From Fictibacillus barbaricus (lineage in GTDB: Bacteria > Bacillota > Bacilli > Bacillales > Fictibacillaceae), in contig NZ_BMCE01000002.1 of the NCBI RefSeq assembly GCF_014635025.1, forward strand, positions 1,178,001-1,242,000: 64,000 nt of DNA. The letters run 5' to 3'. The position numbers were made by a program, and so were the translations under genes. Under the pieces are notes generated by a model. It had not been told where the DNA came from and made no database searches. It worked only from the letters and a program-made list of their open reading frames with translations. Shown piece by piece: positions 33,266 to 41,914 of this stretch (positions are counted from its first letter, which is position 1; each line of letters begins with the position of its first letter).

Positions 33266-33945
33266 TTGAATCAATCCTGCTCTGTACCGGTATCACCGTT
33301 TTGGCTTACGTAATCGGTTTAAAACTATTTAAGGCCTTTAACCATAATGTTTGGCTTAACCCGCTATATACGGTAACACTCTTTCTGTTTATCTTTCTTC
33401 CTCTTTTTCACTTTGACTATAAGACGTATGAAACTGGCAGTACACTTTTCTCGCTCTTGATGCAGACGGCCATAGTTTCACTTGCGATTCCTTTATTTAA
33501 ACAATGGCCGCTTATTAAAAAGCACTTTAAAAAGATAAGCACAGGGATTTTTGTTGGGTGTGTAGCAGGTTTTTGTTCTACCTTTTTTCTTGCCAGTCTA
33601 TTCGGCATAAAGGAAGATATCATGGCCTCTCTTCTTCCAAAAGCTGCCACCTTACCCGTAGCTTTATCGGCCTCTGGATCCATTGGAGGTGTTCCATCAC
33701 TGACTGTCTTGTTCGTTTTGACTTCTGCTATGTTTTCGTTTATCTGCGGGCCTAAGGTGTTGGAAATGTTCAATATCACTAGTAAAGCGGCTAAGGGGCT
33801 TGCAATGGGGGCTTCTGCTCAAGCACTGGGCGCAAGCAAGTGCTTGCAATGGGGAGAAGAAGAAGGCGCAATGGGCGCGATCGCCATGACCACTACCGCT
33901 CTAATCGTTTCATCCATCATCCCGCTTTTTACCTATTTTATATAG
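33262..33945 (+). CDS. lrgB: LrgB family membrane protein
   Basis: A 227-residue membrane protein of the LrgB/CidB family with about six helices. The family-specific stretches SLLPKAATLPVALSASGSIGGVPSLTVLFVL and KGLAMGASAQALGASKC are visible. The ATG overlaps lrgA as ATGA, so the two are translated together. Possible control by TnrA is only suggested by the shared intergenic region. Confidence 0.92.
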   Translation: MIESILLCTGITVLAYVIGLKLFKAFNHNVWLNPLYTVTLFLFIFLPLFHFDYKTYETGSTLFSLLMQTAIVSLAIPLFKQWPLIKKHFKKISTGIFVGCVAGFCSTFFLASLFGIKEDIMASLLPKAATLPVALSASGSIGGVPSLTVLFVLTSAMFSFICGPKVLEMFNITSKAAKGLAMGASAQALGASKCLQWGEEEGAMGAIAMTTTALIVSSIIPLFTYFI

Positions 33946-33956
33946 GCATAATATAA

Positions 33957-33993
33957 AGAAGCCTGGAGAATTTTTTCTCCAGGCTTTCTGTAT
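33957..33993. terminator. Bidirectional terminator
   Basis: AAGCCTGGAGAA and TTCTCCAGGCTT form a perfect stem between the convergent lrgB and RsbR-paralogue genes, with T-rich tracts on both sides. Confidence 0.83.
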
Positions 33994-34002
33994 TTATACC
34001 AT

Positions 34003-34824
34003 TTATGAGACCAAATAATCTTCCAAGGCTTGCTGTAAAGTGGCCTTTGTCTCCGCTTTATTTTCAAAAGTTAAACCGATCTTCGTGACTTTTCGCACAA
34101 TATCAGGTCGTAGTCCAGTAATCACACATTTACATCCCATCATATTAGATCCTTCAATAATCTTCATCATATGTTCGATGACTTCAGTCTCCATTTCGGC
34201 AATGCCAGAAAGATCGATGACCAACGTTCCAATACGTAATCTGCTGATTTCATTCAATACTTTTTCTTCAATTGTACTTGATCTTGATGTATCGATCGTT
34301 CCAATTAAAGGAAGTACACATACTTTTGTCGTAATAGGTATGATAGGAACAGAAAGGTTTTCGACAAGCATACGTTGAGATTCAATGAGTTTGTCTTTAT
34401 ATTCTGAATAACTCAAGAAGAACTCATTTAAAAATTTGTCTACACTATCATTTATCTTTCGTTCTAATTGAAAAAAGTTTTCTTCTGTTAAATCGATAGG
34501 AGTGCTTTGATTTAATTTTTGAAGGTATTTCCAAATTGTTCTCCGGATGGCCTGTACCCATTCAAGTTTGAACGACAACGTTAAGCTATGGGATGCCCAA
34601 GAAACACCCTCTTTTTTCGCGAAAATTTCTAATTGCTTAAGGTTTCCGTCCAGTGTGTACATGACTAGCTTATGTGCGTTGGATAACAGGTCAATGTTGC
34701 CGATGAATTGAATCTCTTCAATTTTTTCTCTGACATTAATCGCTTCTTTTAGTAGGTCGTCTTGAAAGTCTTGTCTATGATTAGTGAAAAACTCAATAGA
34801 ATCTTTAACAAATGTTATCCCCAA
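34003..34824 (-). CDS. RsbR paralogue (stressosome STAS protein)
   Basis: A 273-residue protein. The N-terminal half is an all-helical, globin-like sensor region, and residues about 165-270 form a STAS domain with VLPLIGTIDTSRSSTIEEKVLNEI and VIDLSGIAEMETEVIEHMMK. RsbR paralogues build stressosomes that release the switch kinase RsbT to activate sigma-B. In the second motif serine replaces the usual threonine of the D-x-T/S-G block. A TTG start at 34824, with AGGAG ten bases upstream, is assumed; a GTG at 34833 sits too close to it. Confidence 0.85.
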   Translation of the reverse strand: MGITFVKDSIEFFTNHRQDFQDDLLKEAINVREKIEEIQFIGNIDLLSNAHKLVMYTLDGNLKQLEIFAKKEGVSWASHSLTLSFKLEWVQAIRRTIWKYLQKLNQSTPIDLTEENFFQLERKINDSVDKFLNEFFLSYSEYKDKLIESQRMLVENLSVPIIPITTKVCVLPLIGTIDTSRSSTIEEKVLNEISRLRIGTLVIDLSGIAEMETEVIEHMMKIIEGSNMMGCKCVITGLRPDIVRKVTKIGLTFENKAETKATLQQALEDYLVS

Positions 34825-35048
34825 TTTTTTCACACTCCTGCATATTATTAGAATGTTCCACTTTTAAAGTGTAACATAAAACAATTAAACTTATAAAGCA
34901 AGCTACTAAGCACCCCAAATAACATTTTTTGAAACCTTATTTTATAATACAGCGTACATACATGTGGATAGTCAATAAAACGAAATAAATAAAGGAAAAT
35001 CTATGGAGTTTCCGGAAAAAAACAAATTAACCTTTGGAGGAAAAGAAC

Positions 35049-35840
35049 ATGAATAACCACGAGATTGATTATAAAATCTACGGAGATGATATGCAGTTTG
35101 TTGAGATTGAGCTTGACCCGAAAGAAACGGTGGTTGCTGAAGCAGGTGCTCTCATGATGATGGAAGATGGGATAGGGATGGAAACCATCTTTGGAGACGG
35201 TTCAACTGGCGGTGGAAGCGGATTAATGGGCAAACTTTTCAGTGCTGGAAAACGGGTACTTACTGGCGAGAGCTTGTTTATGACAACATTCACGAACGAG
35301 CATCAAGGCAAAAAGCATGTATCGTTCGCCTCTCCTTATCCAGGAAAAATCATTCCGATGGATTTGAGTGAACTTGGCGGTAAAGTAATCTGTCAAAAGG
35401 ACTCTTTCTTAGCCGCAGCTAAAGGGGTATCAGTAGGTATTGAGTTTCAACGTAAGATAGGTGCAGGTTTCTTTGGTGGAGAAGGATTTATCATGCAGAA
35501 GCTTGAAGGCGACGGAATGGCGTTTGTTCATGCGGGGGGAACCATTTATAAGAAAGAACTGGCTCCGGGTGAGGTATTACGCGTAGATACAGGATGTTTA
35601 GTCGCGATGACAAGCGATGTTGATTATAGCATCGAGATGGTTAAGGGTGTAAAAACAGCATTATTCGGCGGTGAAGGTTTATTCTTTGCTACATTACGAG
35701 GTCCAGGGACGGTTTGGATTCAGTCTCTTCCGTTCAGCCGATTGGCGAGCCGTGTATTTGCAGCTGCACCACACCGCGGAGGCTCAAGTGATGAAGGAAG
35801 CATCGCTAAAGGGGTATTTGGGATGTTGAACGGAGATTAA
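35049..35840 (+). CDS. AIM24/TIGR00266 family protein
   Basis: A 263-residue protein in the AIM24 (TIGR00266) beta-helix-like family. The typical features are [16 protein letters not shown], a glycine-rich loop [35 protein letters not shown] and [16 protein letters not shown]. The molecular role of the family is not settled. GGAGGAAAAGAAC precedes the ATG. It is monocistronic with its own terminator. Confidence 0.9.
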   Translation: MNNHEIDYKIYGDDMQFVEIELDPKETVVAEAGALMMMEDGIGMETIFGDGSTGGGSGLMGKLFSAGKRVLTGESLFMTTFTNEHQGKKHVSFASPYPGKIIPMDLSELGGKVICQKDSFLAAAKGVSVGIEFQRKIGAGFFGGEGFIMQKLEGDGMAFVHAGGTIYKKELAPGEVLRVDTGCLVAMTSDVDYSIEMVKGVKTALFGGEGLFFATLRGPGTVWIQSLPFSRLASRVFAAAPHRGGSSDEGSIAKGVFGMLNGD

Positions 35841-35854
35841 TTTGAAGTAAACAA

Positions 35855-35893
35855 GAGAAGCTGACCCAACAATGATTGGTGTCAGCTTTTTTG
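35855..35893 (+). terminator. Terminator of the AIM24 gene
   Basis: GAAGCTGAC and GTCAGCTTTT pair, followed by TTTTG. Confidence 0.78.
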
Positions 35894-35948
35894 TGCTGCT
35901 AAGCCATTAATCTGTTCACTTTTTATAATAATCTGTCCAACCTTCATT

Positions 35949-36974
35949 TCATGGCTTAAAATGCTGCAGAACGATACCCTTCCCATCTTCTGCTTCCACC
36001 TCTGCATACGCTCCATTAATAAAGGTGATCTGTGGCGGCTTATGGCCACAATCCACATCATAAATGATTGGAATCTGGAGCTCTCTTGCGAACTCCTCAT
36101 AAACATCTTCTGCCGTATAATGATCAACAGGGTTATTTGCAGCACTACGGCCAAACAGAATTCCCCTACAGCCTTCAAACCAACCTGCTAACTTCATTTG
36201 GACCAATGTTCTCCTAAGATCTGTTGTGCTCATCTCACAATTTTCTAAGTACCAGAGGACCGGCTCATTCGGGATAAGCTGCTGTTTAAACTGTTGAACA
36301 AGATCAAATGGTGTCCCGATCAGGTGACGGATCACATCCATGCACCCTCCGAGTAAGCGGCCTTCCACACACTCTTTTTTCCCGGAAACTGTCTTCCAGT
36401 TCGTTTCGTTTGTCAGATGAAAAATACATGGTGTTGGATTATCATGCTGCCATTCTTCCTGAAACTTTTTAGATGATTTCTGTAAAACAGACTCTCCTGC
36501 CGAAGTTGACAATACCTGCTCCCACATTGCCGTCGTTTCGTCAGAGTATTTTCCCCTTAAATCGACTAAGTTGGTTCCATGAGCGGTTGCCAAACCGGTT
36601 TTTAAAGTAATCGCCAACAGCAATACACTTGTATCCGAATAACCAAGAATCCACTTATCTTTTATTCCAGAAAAATCAACGTGCTCCAAGATTTCGATTA
36701 ACAGTTCTCCACCCCAGGGAGGGATGATTAAGTCGATATCATCGCTTTTTAGCATCTCATTCAATTCAGCAGCCCTTACATTTGCAGGCGCAGACTTCGC
36801 TTTTTCCTGTGTCCAAACCGTGTTGCCACAAATGACTTCATACCCTCGTTGTTCCATCCGTTCACATAATTGCTTGAACATGTCATGCAGTATGGACGGC
36901 ACGCCAGAGGAAGGAGCCGTTACACCAATCCTTGCATTCCTTTTTAACTCTGGATACCTGATCATCTTTACCAC
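35949..36974 (-). CDS. S66-family LD-carboxypeptidase (LdcA/MccF type)
   Basis: A 341-residue serine peptidase. The nucleophile elbow GYSDTS (Ser near 121), a glutamate in YLENCE and a histidine in CGHKPP give the Ser-Glu-His triad of family S66. This group removes the terminal D-alanine from murein tetrapeptides or hydrolyses microcin C derivatives, so LD-carboxypeptidase or MccF-like activity is possible. The PPWGGELLIEIL segment fits. A GTG start at 36974 with GAGGGAG upstream is used. Confidence 0.86.
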   Translation of the reverse strand: MVKMIRYPELKRNARIGVTAPSSGVPSILHDMFKQLCERMEQRGYEVICGNTVWTQEKAKSAPANVRAAELNEMLKSDDIDLIIPPWGGELLIEILEHVDFSGIKDKWILGYSDTSVLLLAITLKTGLATAHGTNLVDLRGKYSDETTAMWEQVLSTSAGESVLQKSSKKFQEEWQHDNPTPCIFHLTNETNWKTVSGKKECVEGRLLGGCMDVIRHLIGTPFDLVQQFKQQLIPNEPVLWYLENCEMSTTDLRRTLVQMKLAGWFEGCRGILFGRSAANNPVDHYTAEDVYEEFARELQIPIIYDVDCGHKPPQITFINGAYAEVEAEDGKGIVLQHFKP

Positions 36975-37043
36975 GTTCTCCCTCGATTCTAAAAATTACA
37001 ATTTATTATCCGGTACGATCCAACTTTCCACAATTTTTTTCCC

Positions 37044-37075
37044 ACAAAAAAAGGGCACCTCGAACAAGCTGCCTT
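37044..37075 (-). other. Hairpin plus U tract in the S66-gene leader
   Basis: GGCAGCTT and GAGGTGCC pair, with one mismatch, on the minus strand before a T7 tract. It lies in the 5' region of the S66 peptidase gene, so it may be an attenuator or an end-point of some minus-strand RNA. Confidence 0.45.
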
Positions 37076-37133
37076 AAAGGGAAGTCCATCATATTCTTAT
37101 CTTAGAATCCACTAAGACAAGGAGGCATATCAC

Positions 37134-37520
37134 ATGTATCATCATTCAATGAATAATCATCCATACAATCACCATCAGCAGCAATCTTATGCAGATTCTA
37201 TGCACATCGGGCGTCAGACTGATGAGGACGAGGCTGGTCCTTTTGCTCCACCACCGCAGCAATTTGCTCAATCCCAGATCCCGCAGCCTTTCTTTACTCA
37301 AAGCTTCCAGCCGCCACAGCTGCGATCGCGACTGTGCAACTGTTTAGGAAGCTGGGGTCTTTTAGGGCTGAGACGGCAAGGTCAATTTGGCAGAGATTTT
37401 TGGTTCTTCCCAGTGGCGGTCCGTCGCAACAGTGTAACAGGCTTTATCTGGATTGGTGGCCGACGCCAGCGCGTTCGCTTTAATTTTTCTCAAATCCGAA
37501 ACTTCATCTGTGTTGGCTAA
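37134..37520 (+). CDS. His/Gln/Pro-rich hypothetical protein, coat-like
   Basis: A 128-residue protein. Residues 1-20 are rich in His, Asn, Gln and Tyr; residues 35-60 in Pro, Gln and Phe; the C-terminal half is basic and aromatic with RDFWFFPVAVRRNSVTGFIWIGGRR. Such a two-part composition is typical of spore coat and crust proteins, but no named family is recognised. AAGGAGG precedes the ATG. Confidence 0.62.
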   Translation: MYHHSMNNHPYNHHQQQSYADSMHIGRQTDEDEAGPFAPPPQQFAQSQIPQPFFTQSFQPPQLRSRLCNCLGSWGLLGLRRQGQFGRDFWFFPVAVRRNSVTGFIWIGGRRQRVRFNFSQIRNFICVG

Positions 37521-37549
37521 AAAAAGCAGGTTATTCCTGCTTTTTTTAT
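37517..37549 (+). terminator. Terminator
   Basis: AAAAAGCAGG and CCTGCTTTTT pair and a T run follows; the mirror A run may serve the opposite gene. Confidence 0.85.
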
Positions 37550-37932
37550 TTTTGCGGAAGACTCAATTGCCATGAAACACCAAATGAATCTTGAACCCAG
37601 CCGAATTTCTCCATTCCCGGCAGTTCTCCTAACGGCATCAAGACTGATCCCCCTTCTGACAACTTTTCAAAAAGCAGGTTGATCTCATCAGCTGAGTCAC
37701 ATTCCACAAACAAGGAGATAGAAGGTGTAAACGTAAAATCATGGTTTATCCCACTGTCAATACACATGAAAGCCTGTCCTTTCAGAGTAAACGTCGCGTG
37801 CAAGACCGTTCCATCTTCCTGATGTAGAATGTTCGTAATCGCACCATCCTCAAATAATGATGTGTAAAAATTCATAGCGTTCTCTGCTTGTCCAGTAAAC
37901 ATCAAGAATGTCGTAATTTTTTGTTTAGTCAT
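37546..37932 (-). CDS. VOC-superfamily PhnB-like protein
   Basis: A 128-residue vicinal-oxygen-chelate-fold protein with MFTGQAENAMNFYTSLFEDG and FGVSWQLSLPQ, like the PhnB/YjdN (also called 3-demethylubiquinone methyltransferase-like) group. Its biochemical role is unknown and the methyltransferase name is not supported here. AAGGGGAA precedes the ATG. It is a single-gene unit. Confidence 0.86.
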   Translation of the reverse strand: MTKQKITTFLMFTGQAENAMNFYTSLFEDGAITNILHQEDGTVLHATFTLKGQAFMCIDSGINHDFTFTPSISLFVECDSADEINLLFEKLSEGGSVLMPLGELPGMEKFGWVQDSFGVSWQLSLPQK

Positions 37933-38000
37933 TTCTCAATTCCCCTTTTTCTTAGTCCTTTAATTAGACTTGTTCGTCCTTAAAGAGGTAAATTCCTTCA

Positions 38001-38034
38001 CAAAAAAACCAAGACGTCTTTGATCGCCTTGGTT
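38001..38034 (-). terminator. Terminator of the permease gene
   Basis: AACCAAG and CTTGGTT pair on the minus strand and TTTTTTTG follows. Confidence 0.75.
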
Positions 38035-39400
38035 ATGTTAGTTTTACTTGTCCTTTTTTATGTTTCTTTTGAATCACTATTGATAGGATTCCTATCAGAA
38101 CAGCTATACCTGCACTTACATAAAGTCCTGGTCTGATCGTATGTTCAAACCACGTTCCGGTTACCGCAAATCCAATAAAAAGCATTGCGATAATAGATAT
38201 GATCTTACCCCACATATTTTGTTTCAAAATTTTCAAGGCAGAAACGATAATAAACAACCAATTGAATAAAAGCAGAATACCGGCTGCTGTTGTAATGTAC
38301 TCATAGATTTTCCCTGGCAGGAGAAGAGCTGTTATGATACTCGCTAAAAGTCCTGCAGCACCAAGCCCCATCGCAGGCAGCGGCAACTCTTTAAACTTTA
38401 CTTTCTTTGCAAAAAACTTAGGTGCATCCCCGTCTTCTGCTAATGTCATCAATAAGTTTGTTACACCAAACAATGCTGCTGCCATTGCGGAGAATCCAGC
38501 CACAATGATTGCTCCGTTAAATACGTGGGGAAAGAATGCAAGGTGATACCGTTCCATTGCGGTTACGAATGGGCTTTCTTTATGATCGAACGCGTCCAAC
38601 GCGACAGTTGTTACCGCAAGTCCTAATGACAGTACATAGATGATGGTTAGTACAAGCAGCATGATACTGCCTGCTTTTGTTGCATCTTCCGTTTTCTTTA
38701 GTTGCATGGCCATCATTCCGATCACTTCGATTCCGCCGAACGCATAGAACGCATAGATGAGTGACGACCAGAAACCTTTTAAGCCTCCAGTAAAATATCC
38801 ATCAAACGAATTGGGGATTGTCACCTCATAGTTTTTTCCATCCACCAACCCGATGAGTCCAGCAATAGCCAATATGATAAACATGACGATAGCGGCTACT
38901 TTAATAACCGCTAGCACGTTTTCGACTTGATCAAATTTTTTCGTTCCCGCTAAGACAACGATAATGCCCAGGACTGCATAAATAGCAGCAAATACCCAGA
39001 GCGGTGTTTTCGGAAACCAGAATTGAGATAAGATCGAGAGTGCAGTAAGCTGGCTGCCCATGATTAATATGTTAGATACCCAATAGTTCCAGCCACAGCT
39101 GAACCCTGCCCATTTTCCGTAAGCATTTGATGCGTAATAACAAAATGAACCCTTCTGCGGGTCAGCAGCTGTCATTTTTGCGAGCAGTTCGAAGACGATA
39201 TATGTACCGATGGCAGCAAGTAAAAAAGAGAAAACGATAGACGGCCCCGTTAACTGTATACCTATCGTTGACCCAAGAAAGTATCCTGTTCCTATTGTGC
39301 AGCCTACTCCGATCAGCGAGAGCTGCCACCAAGTCATGTTTTTACTTTGCGACTTATCCATTTTTGTCTGCACAGGTCCGTTACAATTGGAATTGTTCAA
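38033..39400 (-). CDS. APC-family amino acid permease
   Basis: A 455-residue permease with 12 predicted helices. The APC signatures WWQLSLIGVGCTIGTGYFLGSTIGI, KGSFCYYASNAYGKWAGFSCGWNYW and FYAFGGIEVIGMMAMQLKKTEDA are present. This points to proton-coupled amino acid uptake; the substrate is not clear. The TTG start at 39400 follows GGAGGGTATTATT, and the ribosome site sits in the loop of a hairpin (39401-39431). Confidence 0.9.
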   Translation of the reverse strand: MNNSNCNGPVQTKMDKSQSKNMTWWQLSLIGVGCTIGTGYFLGSTIGIQLTGPSIVFSFLLAAIGTYIVFELLAKMTAADPQKGSFCYYASNAYGKWAGFSCGWNYWVSNILIMGSQLTALSILSQFWFPKTPLWVFAAIYAVLGIIVVLAGTKKFDQVENVLAVIKVAAIVMFIILAIAGLIGLVDGKNYEVTIPNSFDGYFTGGLKGFWSSLIYAFYAFGGIEVIGMMAMQLKKTEDATKAGSIMLLVLTIIYVLSLGLAVTTVALDAFDHKESPFVTAMERYHLAFFPHVFNGAIIVAGFSAMAAALFGVTNLLMTLAEDGDAPKFFAKKVKFKELPLPAMGLGAAGLLASIITALLLPGKIYEYITTAAGILLLFNWLFIIVSALKILKQNMWGKIISIIAMLFIGFAVTGTWFEHTIRPGLYVSAGIAVLIGILSIVIQKKHKKGQVKLT

Positions 39401-39431
39401 AATAATACCCTCCTGCTTTACAGGTATTATT
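39401..39431 (-). promoter_or_regulatory. Hairpin with ribosome site in its loop
   Basis: AATAATACC and GGTATTATT form a nine-base stem; the 13-base loop holds AGGAG and the 3' arm reaches the TTG start. The layout could gate translation of the permease, for example by temperature or a ligand. Confidence 0.55.
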
Positions 39432-39469
39432 GTTTAACTTAATCAGTTGAATATTCATGTATACATAAA

Positions 39470-39500
39470 AAAACAACCTAGGGGTTCCCTAAGTCATTTT
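39470..39500 (-). terminator. Terminator of the LysE gene
   Basis: CTTAGGG and CCCTAGG pair on the minus strand; TTGTTTTTTTATG follows. Confidence 0.78.
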
Positions 39501-40133
39501 CTACGATAATAAAAATGAGATGCCTTGATACCCAAAATAACAGCCGAATCCGACAAGTGATAGGCCCGATACCTTTGAAATTCCATGTAAAATACGGTCT
39601 GCCAGCAAATTTCGGAAACTGCTGGATACTATAGCCATCGTAAAATCCCATAGAAGAATGCCGGAAAAGATTGCACCACTGTATAATAAAAGACTTTCCA
39701 GACTGTATTTAGCTGCTGTTTCCGCAAGTATAGAACCATAAATTCCTAACCAAAATAAGATAGTAAGGGGGTTTGTAAGCGACATAAGAAAGCCCGCAAT
39801 AAAACTCTTTCTATTTTGACCTGATTGAACGTTGTCTCCGTTGTTCTCTTCTCTTGCAGCAGGATTTTTAAATGTTTCGAATCCTGTATAAAGAAGGACA
39901 AAGCAACCGAAAAGCCATAAGAAAGTTTTCATGAAAGGCGTATTGATGTAGCTCACCAGACCCATATAAACCATGAGCATGTATAATGCGTCAGCTGTTG
40001 TTGCTCCAAGACCCAATATCCAAGCTTGCCAGAATCCGTACTTTATCCCTCGATCCATCTGGGCTGCATTGATGGGGCCGATCGGAGCAGCAAGTGATAA
40101 TCCTAACAGCACATATTTCATAATAAGGAACAT
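39501..40133 (-). CDS. LysE/RhtB-type exporter
   Basis: A 210-residue, six-helix exporter of the LysE translocator family with the start LSLAAPIGPINAAQMDRGIKYGFW and the mid-region SLTNPLTILFWLGIYGSI. Members export basic or neutral amino acids, homoserine lactones or similar small solutes. ATG 40133 has GGAGG six bases upstream and is preferred over the ATG at 40148. It follows the permease on the same strand but has its own terminator. Confidence 0.9.
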   Translation of the reverse strand: MFLIMKYVLLGLSLAAPIGPINAAQMDRGIKYGFWQAWILGLGATTADALYMLMVYMGLVSYINTPFMKTFLWLFGCFVLLYTGFETFKNPAAREENNGDNVQSGQNRKSFIAGFLMSLTNPLTILFWLGIYGSILAETAAKYSLESLLLYSGAIFSGILLWDFTMAIVSSSFRNLLADRILHGISKVSGLSLVGFGCYFGYQGISFLLS

Positions 40134-40247
40134 ATAAGACCTCCACAAATGAGATGAAAAAAGATGGACAACTCATGCCTGTCTCCATCTTATTCAGGAA
40201 ATCTGCCAATCAGACCAAAAATTATGTTATAAAAGGAGTACTTTAAA

Positions 40248-40511
40248 ATGGAACATCAGTACAGCCCAAAGATTCAAGAGGCACTCGACCATGTGAAACG
40301 CGCAGATGAAGCAATGATTGAAGCACAAGCCAATCAGACGCCTTCTTGTTTTCAGACCGCTAAAGTTTGGCTTGAAACGGCACAGCAGTCTGTCCGTTCC
40401 GCTGGAGAAGGTACTTCAGAGGAAGAGAAAAAACAGATACATCATGCAAAAGAATACTTACGACATCTTCACGAAACACAAGCTGCATTACTAGAAACCA
40501 GATACGATTGA
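40248..40511 (+). CDS. Small helical hypothetical protein (87 aa)
   Basis: An 87-residue, hydrophilic protein predicted almost entirely helical (IQEALDHVKRADEAMIEAQ and EEEKKQIHHAKEYLRHLHETQAALLE). AAAAGGAG precedes the ATG, and a terminator follows. I do not recognise the family. Confidence 0.68.
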   Translation: MEHQYSPKIQEALDHVKRADEAMIEAQANQTPSCFQTAKVWLETAQQSVRSAGEGTSEEEKKQIHHAKEYLRHLHETQAALLETRYD

Positions 40512-40516
40512 ATAAA

Positions 40517-40555
40517 AAGATCCCTCATAACATTTGTTCATGAGGGATTTGTTTA
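40517..40555 (+). terminator. Terminator
   Basis: ATCCCTCAT and ATGAGGGAT pair, and TTGTTTATTTAA follows. Confidence 0.8.
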
Positions 40556-40556
40556 T

Positions 40557-41402
40557 TTAATCCACATATTTTCCGTTGTTTGGTTTGGCAATCTCATCGA
40601 AATGCTGGACCAAATTCTTTAAATTAACTGTGAGTTCTGCTCCGCTCATCGGGATCCCATGCCCTGTTGCCGCAACAGATGGATCAAGAGCTGCCAGCTT
40701 TTCCACGGATTGTTTTGCATGTATCCAGTCAGTTGTGAAATATTTAGGCGGCCCACTGATCTCTTGTTTTTGTATGAGCACTTTATATAAAGATTCTTGT
40801 TTGACAGTAACAAAGGCATCACCTGCAACCAGTACCTTGTCACGCTCTCTATAAAATGACACATGACCTGGTGTATGGCCTGGTGTATGAATCCATCTCC
40901 ATCCTGCTAGGCCTGGTATTGTTCCGTCTTCGGGAAGGGGCTTGATGTGTTTTCCTAAATCAATTCCGTGGTTTGGAAAAAGCGGAGAAAGTTCTGTAAC
41001 AAGACCGCCTTCCACCGAACGATCCGGTTTCGGATAATCTTCTTTCCCATTTAAATAAGGTAATTCAACTGTGTGCGCATAGACCGGCACTCCCCACTTT
41101 TCTGCCAGATCATTGACCGCTCCAACGTGATCAAAGTGACCATGTGTAAGCAAGATTGCTTTCGGTGCTTTTCCGTCAAACCATTTGTCTGCCCATTCAC
41201 TAATTGTTTTTCCTGATTTTGGCATTCCTGCATCAACCAAAAAATAGGTTGAAGGGTCCTCAGCACATTGAATAAAAAATACGTTTACGATCTTTGTTGT
41301 CAGACCGAACAGACCTGGTGCAATTTGTTCTCCCACATTATCAGCAACGCTTGTCATCGGTAAAAACTCATGATTCATATCCTTCTCTTCAGAATGACTC
41401 AT
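40557..41402 (-). CDS. MBL-fold metallo-hydrolase
   Basis: A 281-residue metallo-beta-lactamase-fold hydrolase. The full metal motif LLTHGHFDHVGAV (HxHxDH), then HTPGHTPGHV, AGDAFV and ATGHGIPM, gives both zinc sites. The substrate is not evident; lactonase, thioesterase and glyoxalase II-like roles are all possible. AGGAG precedes the ATG. Contrast the degenerate relative at 41915. Confidence 0.9.
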   Translation of the reverse strand: MSHSEEKDMNHEFLPMTSVADNVGEQIAPGLFGLTTKIVNVFFIQCAEDPSTYFLVDAGMPKSGKTISEWADKWFDGKAPKAILLTHGHFDHVGAVNDLAEKWGVPVYAHTVELPYLNGKEDYPKPDRSVEGGLVTELSPLFPNHGIDLGKHIKPLPEDGTIPGLAGWRWIHTPGHTPGHVSFYRERDKVLVAGDAFVTVKQESLYKVLIQKQEISGPPKYFTTDWIHAKQSVEKLAALDPSVAATGHGIPMSGAELTVNLKNLVQHFDEIAKPNNGKYVD

Positions 41403-41494
41403 AATAAATACTCCTTTAAGCTATTTTTATACGATTTAGTAAATCTCGTTTCATTGTTCCACTTGCAAACAAAAATATGTGAGCAGACAAATTT

Positions 41495-41521
41495 CAAGGC
41501 TGCCCCAAAGGCAGCCTTGTT
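41495..41521. terminator. Hairpin, possible terminator
   Basis: CAAGGCTGCC and GGCAGCCTTG form a perfect ten-base stem near the end of the 75-aa gene, but the U tract is weak. Confidence 0.6.
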
Positions 41522-41529
41522 AAAAAATC

Positions 41530-41757
41530 CTATGAAAATAATTTGCGTATGGATTGAGCTTGATTTAGGGTCTCGCTCTTTACATCAACATTTAGTTTTC
41601 GAATATTATCACAATAAATATGAAGTCTCTTTGCTTTTTCTGCGTTTAGATAAGAGGCGTAGTTGTCCAGCTTATCTACTTCGCGAAGTACGTCTTCCTT
41701 CGTGTCTGCTTTCTCAATCCTGCTGCAGCAAGAGTTGATCTGGTCATAAACAGACAT
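41530..41757 (-). CDS. Small hypothetical protein (75 aa)
   Basis: A 75-residue helical, hydrophilic protein with an adjacent Cys pair (INSCCSRIEKAD) near the start. GGAGGTGG lies close before ATG 41757; an in-frame ATG three codons earlier is too close to it. I do not recognise the family. Confidence 0.62.
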   Translation of the reverse strand: MSVYDQINSCCSRIEKADTKEDVLREVDKLDNYASYLNAEKAKRLHIYCDNIRKLNVDVKSETLNQAQSIRKLFS

Positions 41758-41914
41758 GATTGCCACCTCCCTTTCGTTTTGTTTTTCTATTCCCTTCTCT
41801 CATTTTTTAAAACTGAGGCGGATGAACTGTAAATACGAAAGAACATTTACATTACTTTCCATACTTGGTTTGCTACACTGTCATTAAAGCCAAATTAAGG
41901 AGGGACATCAAGTA

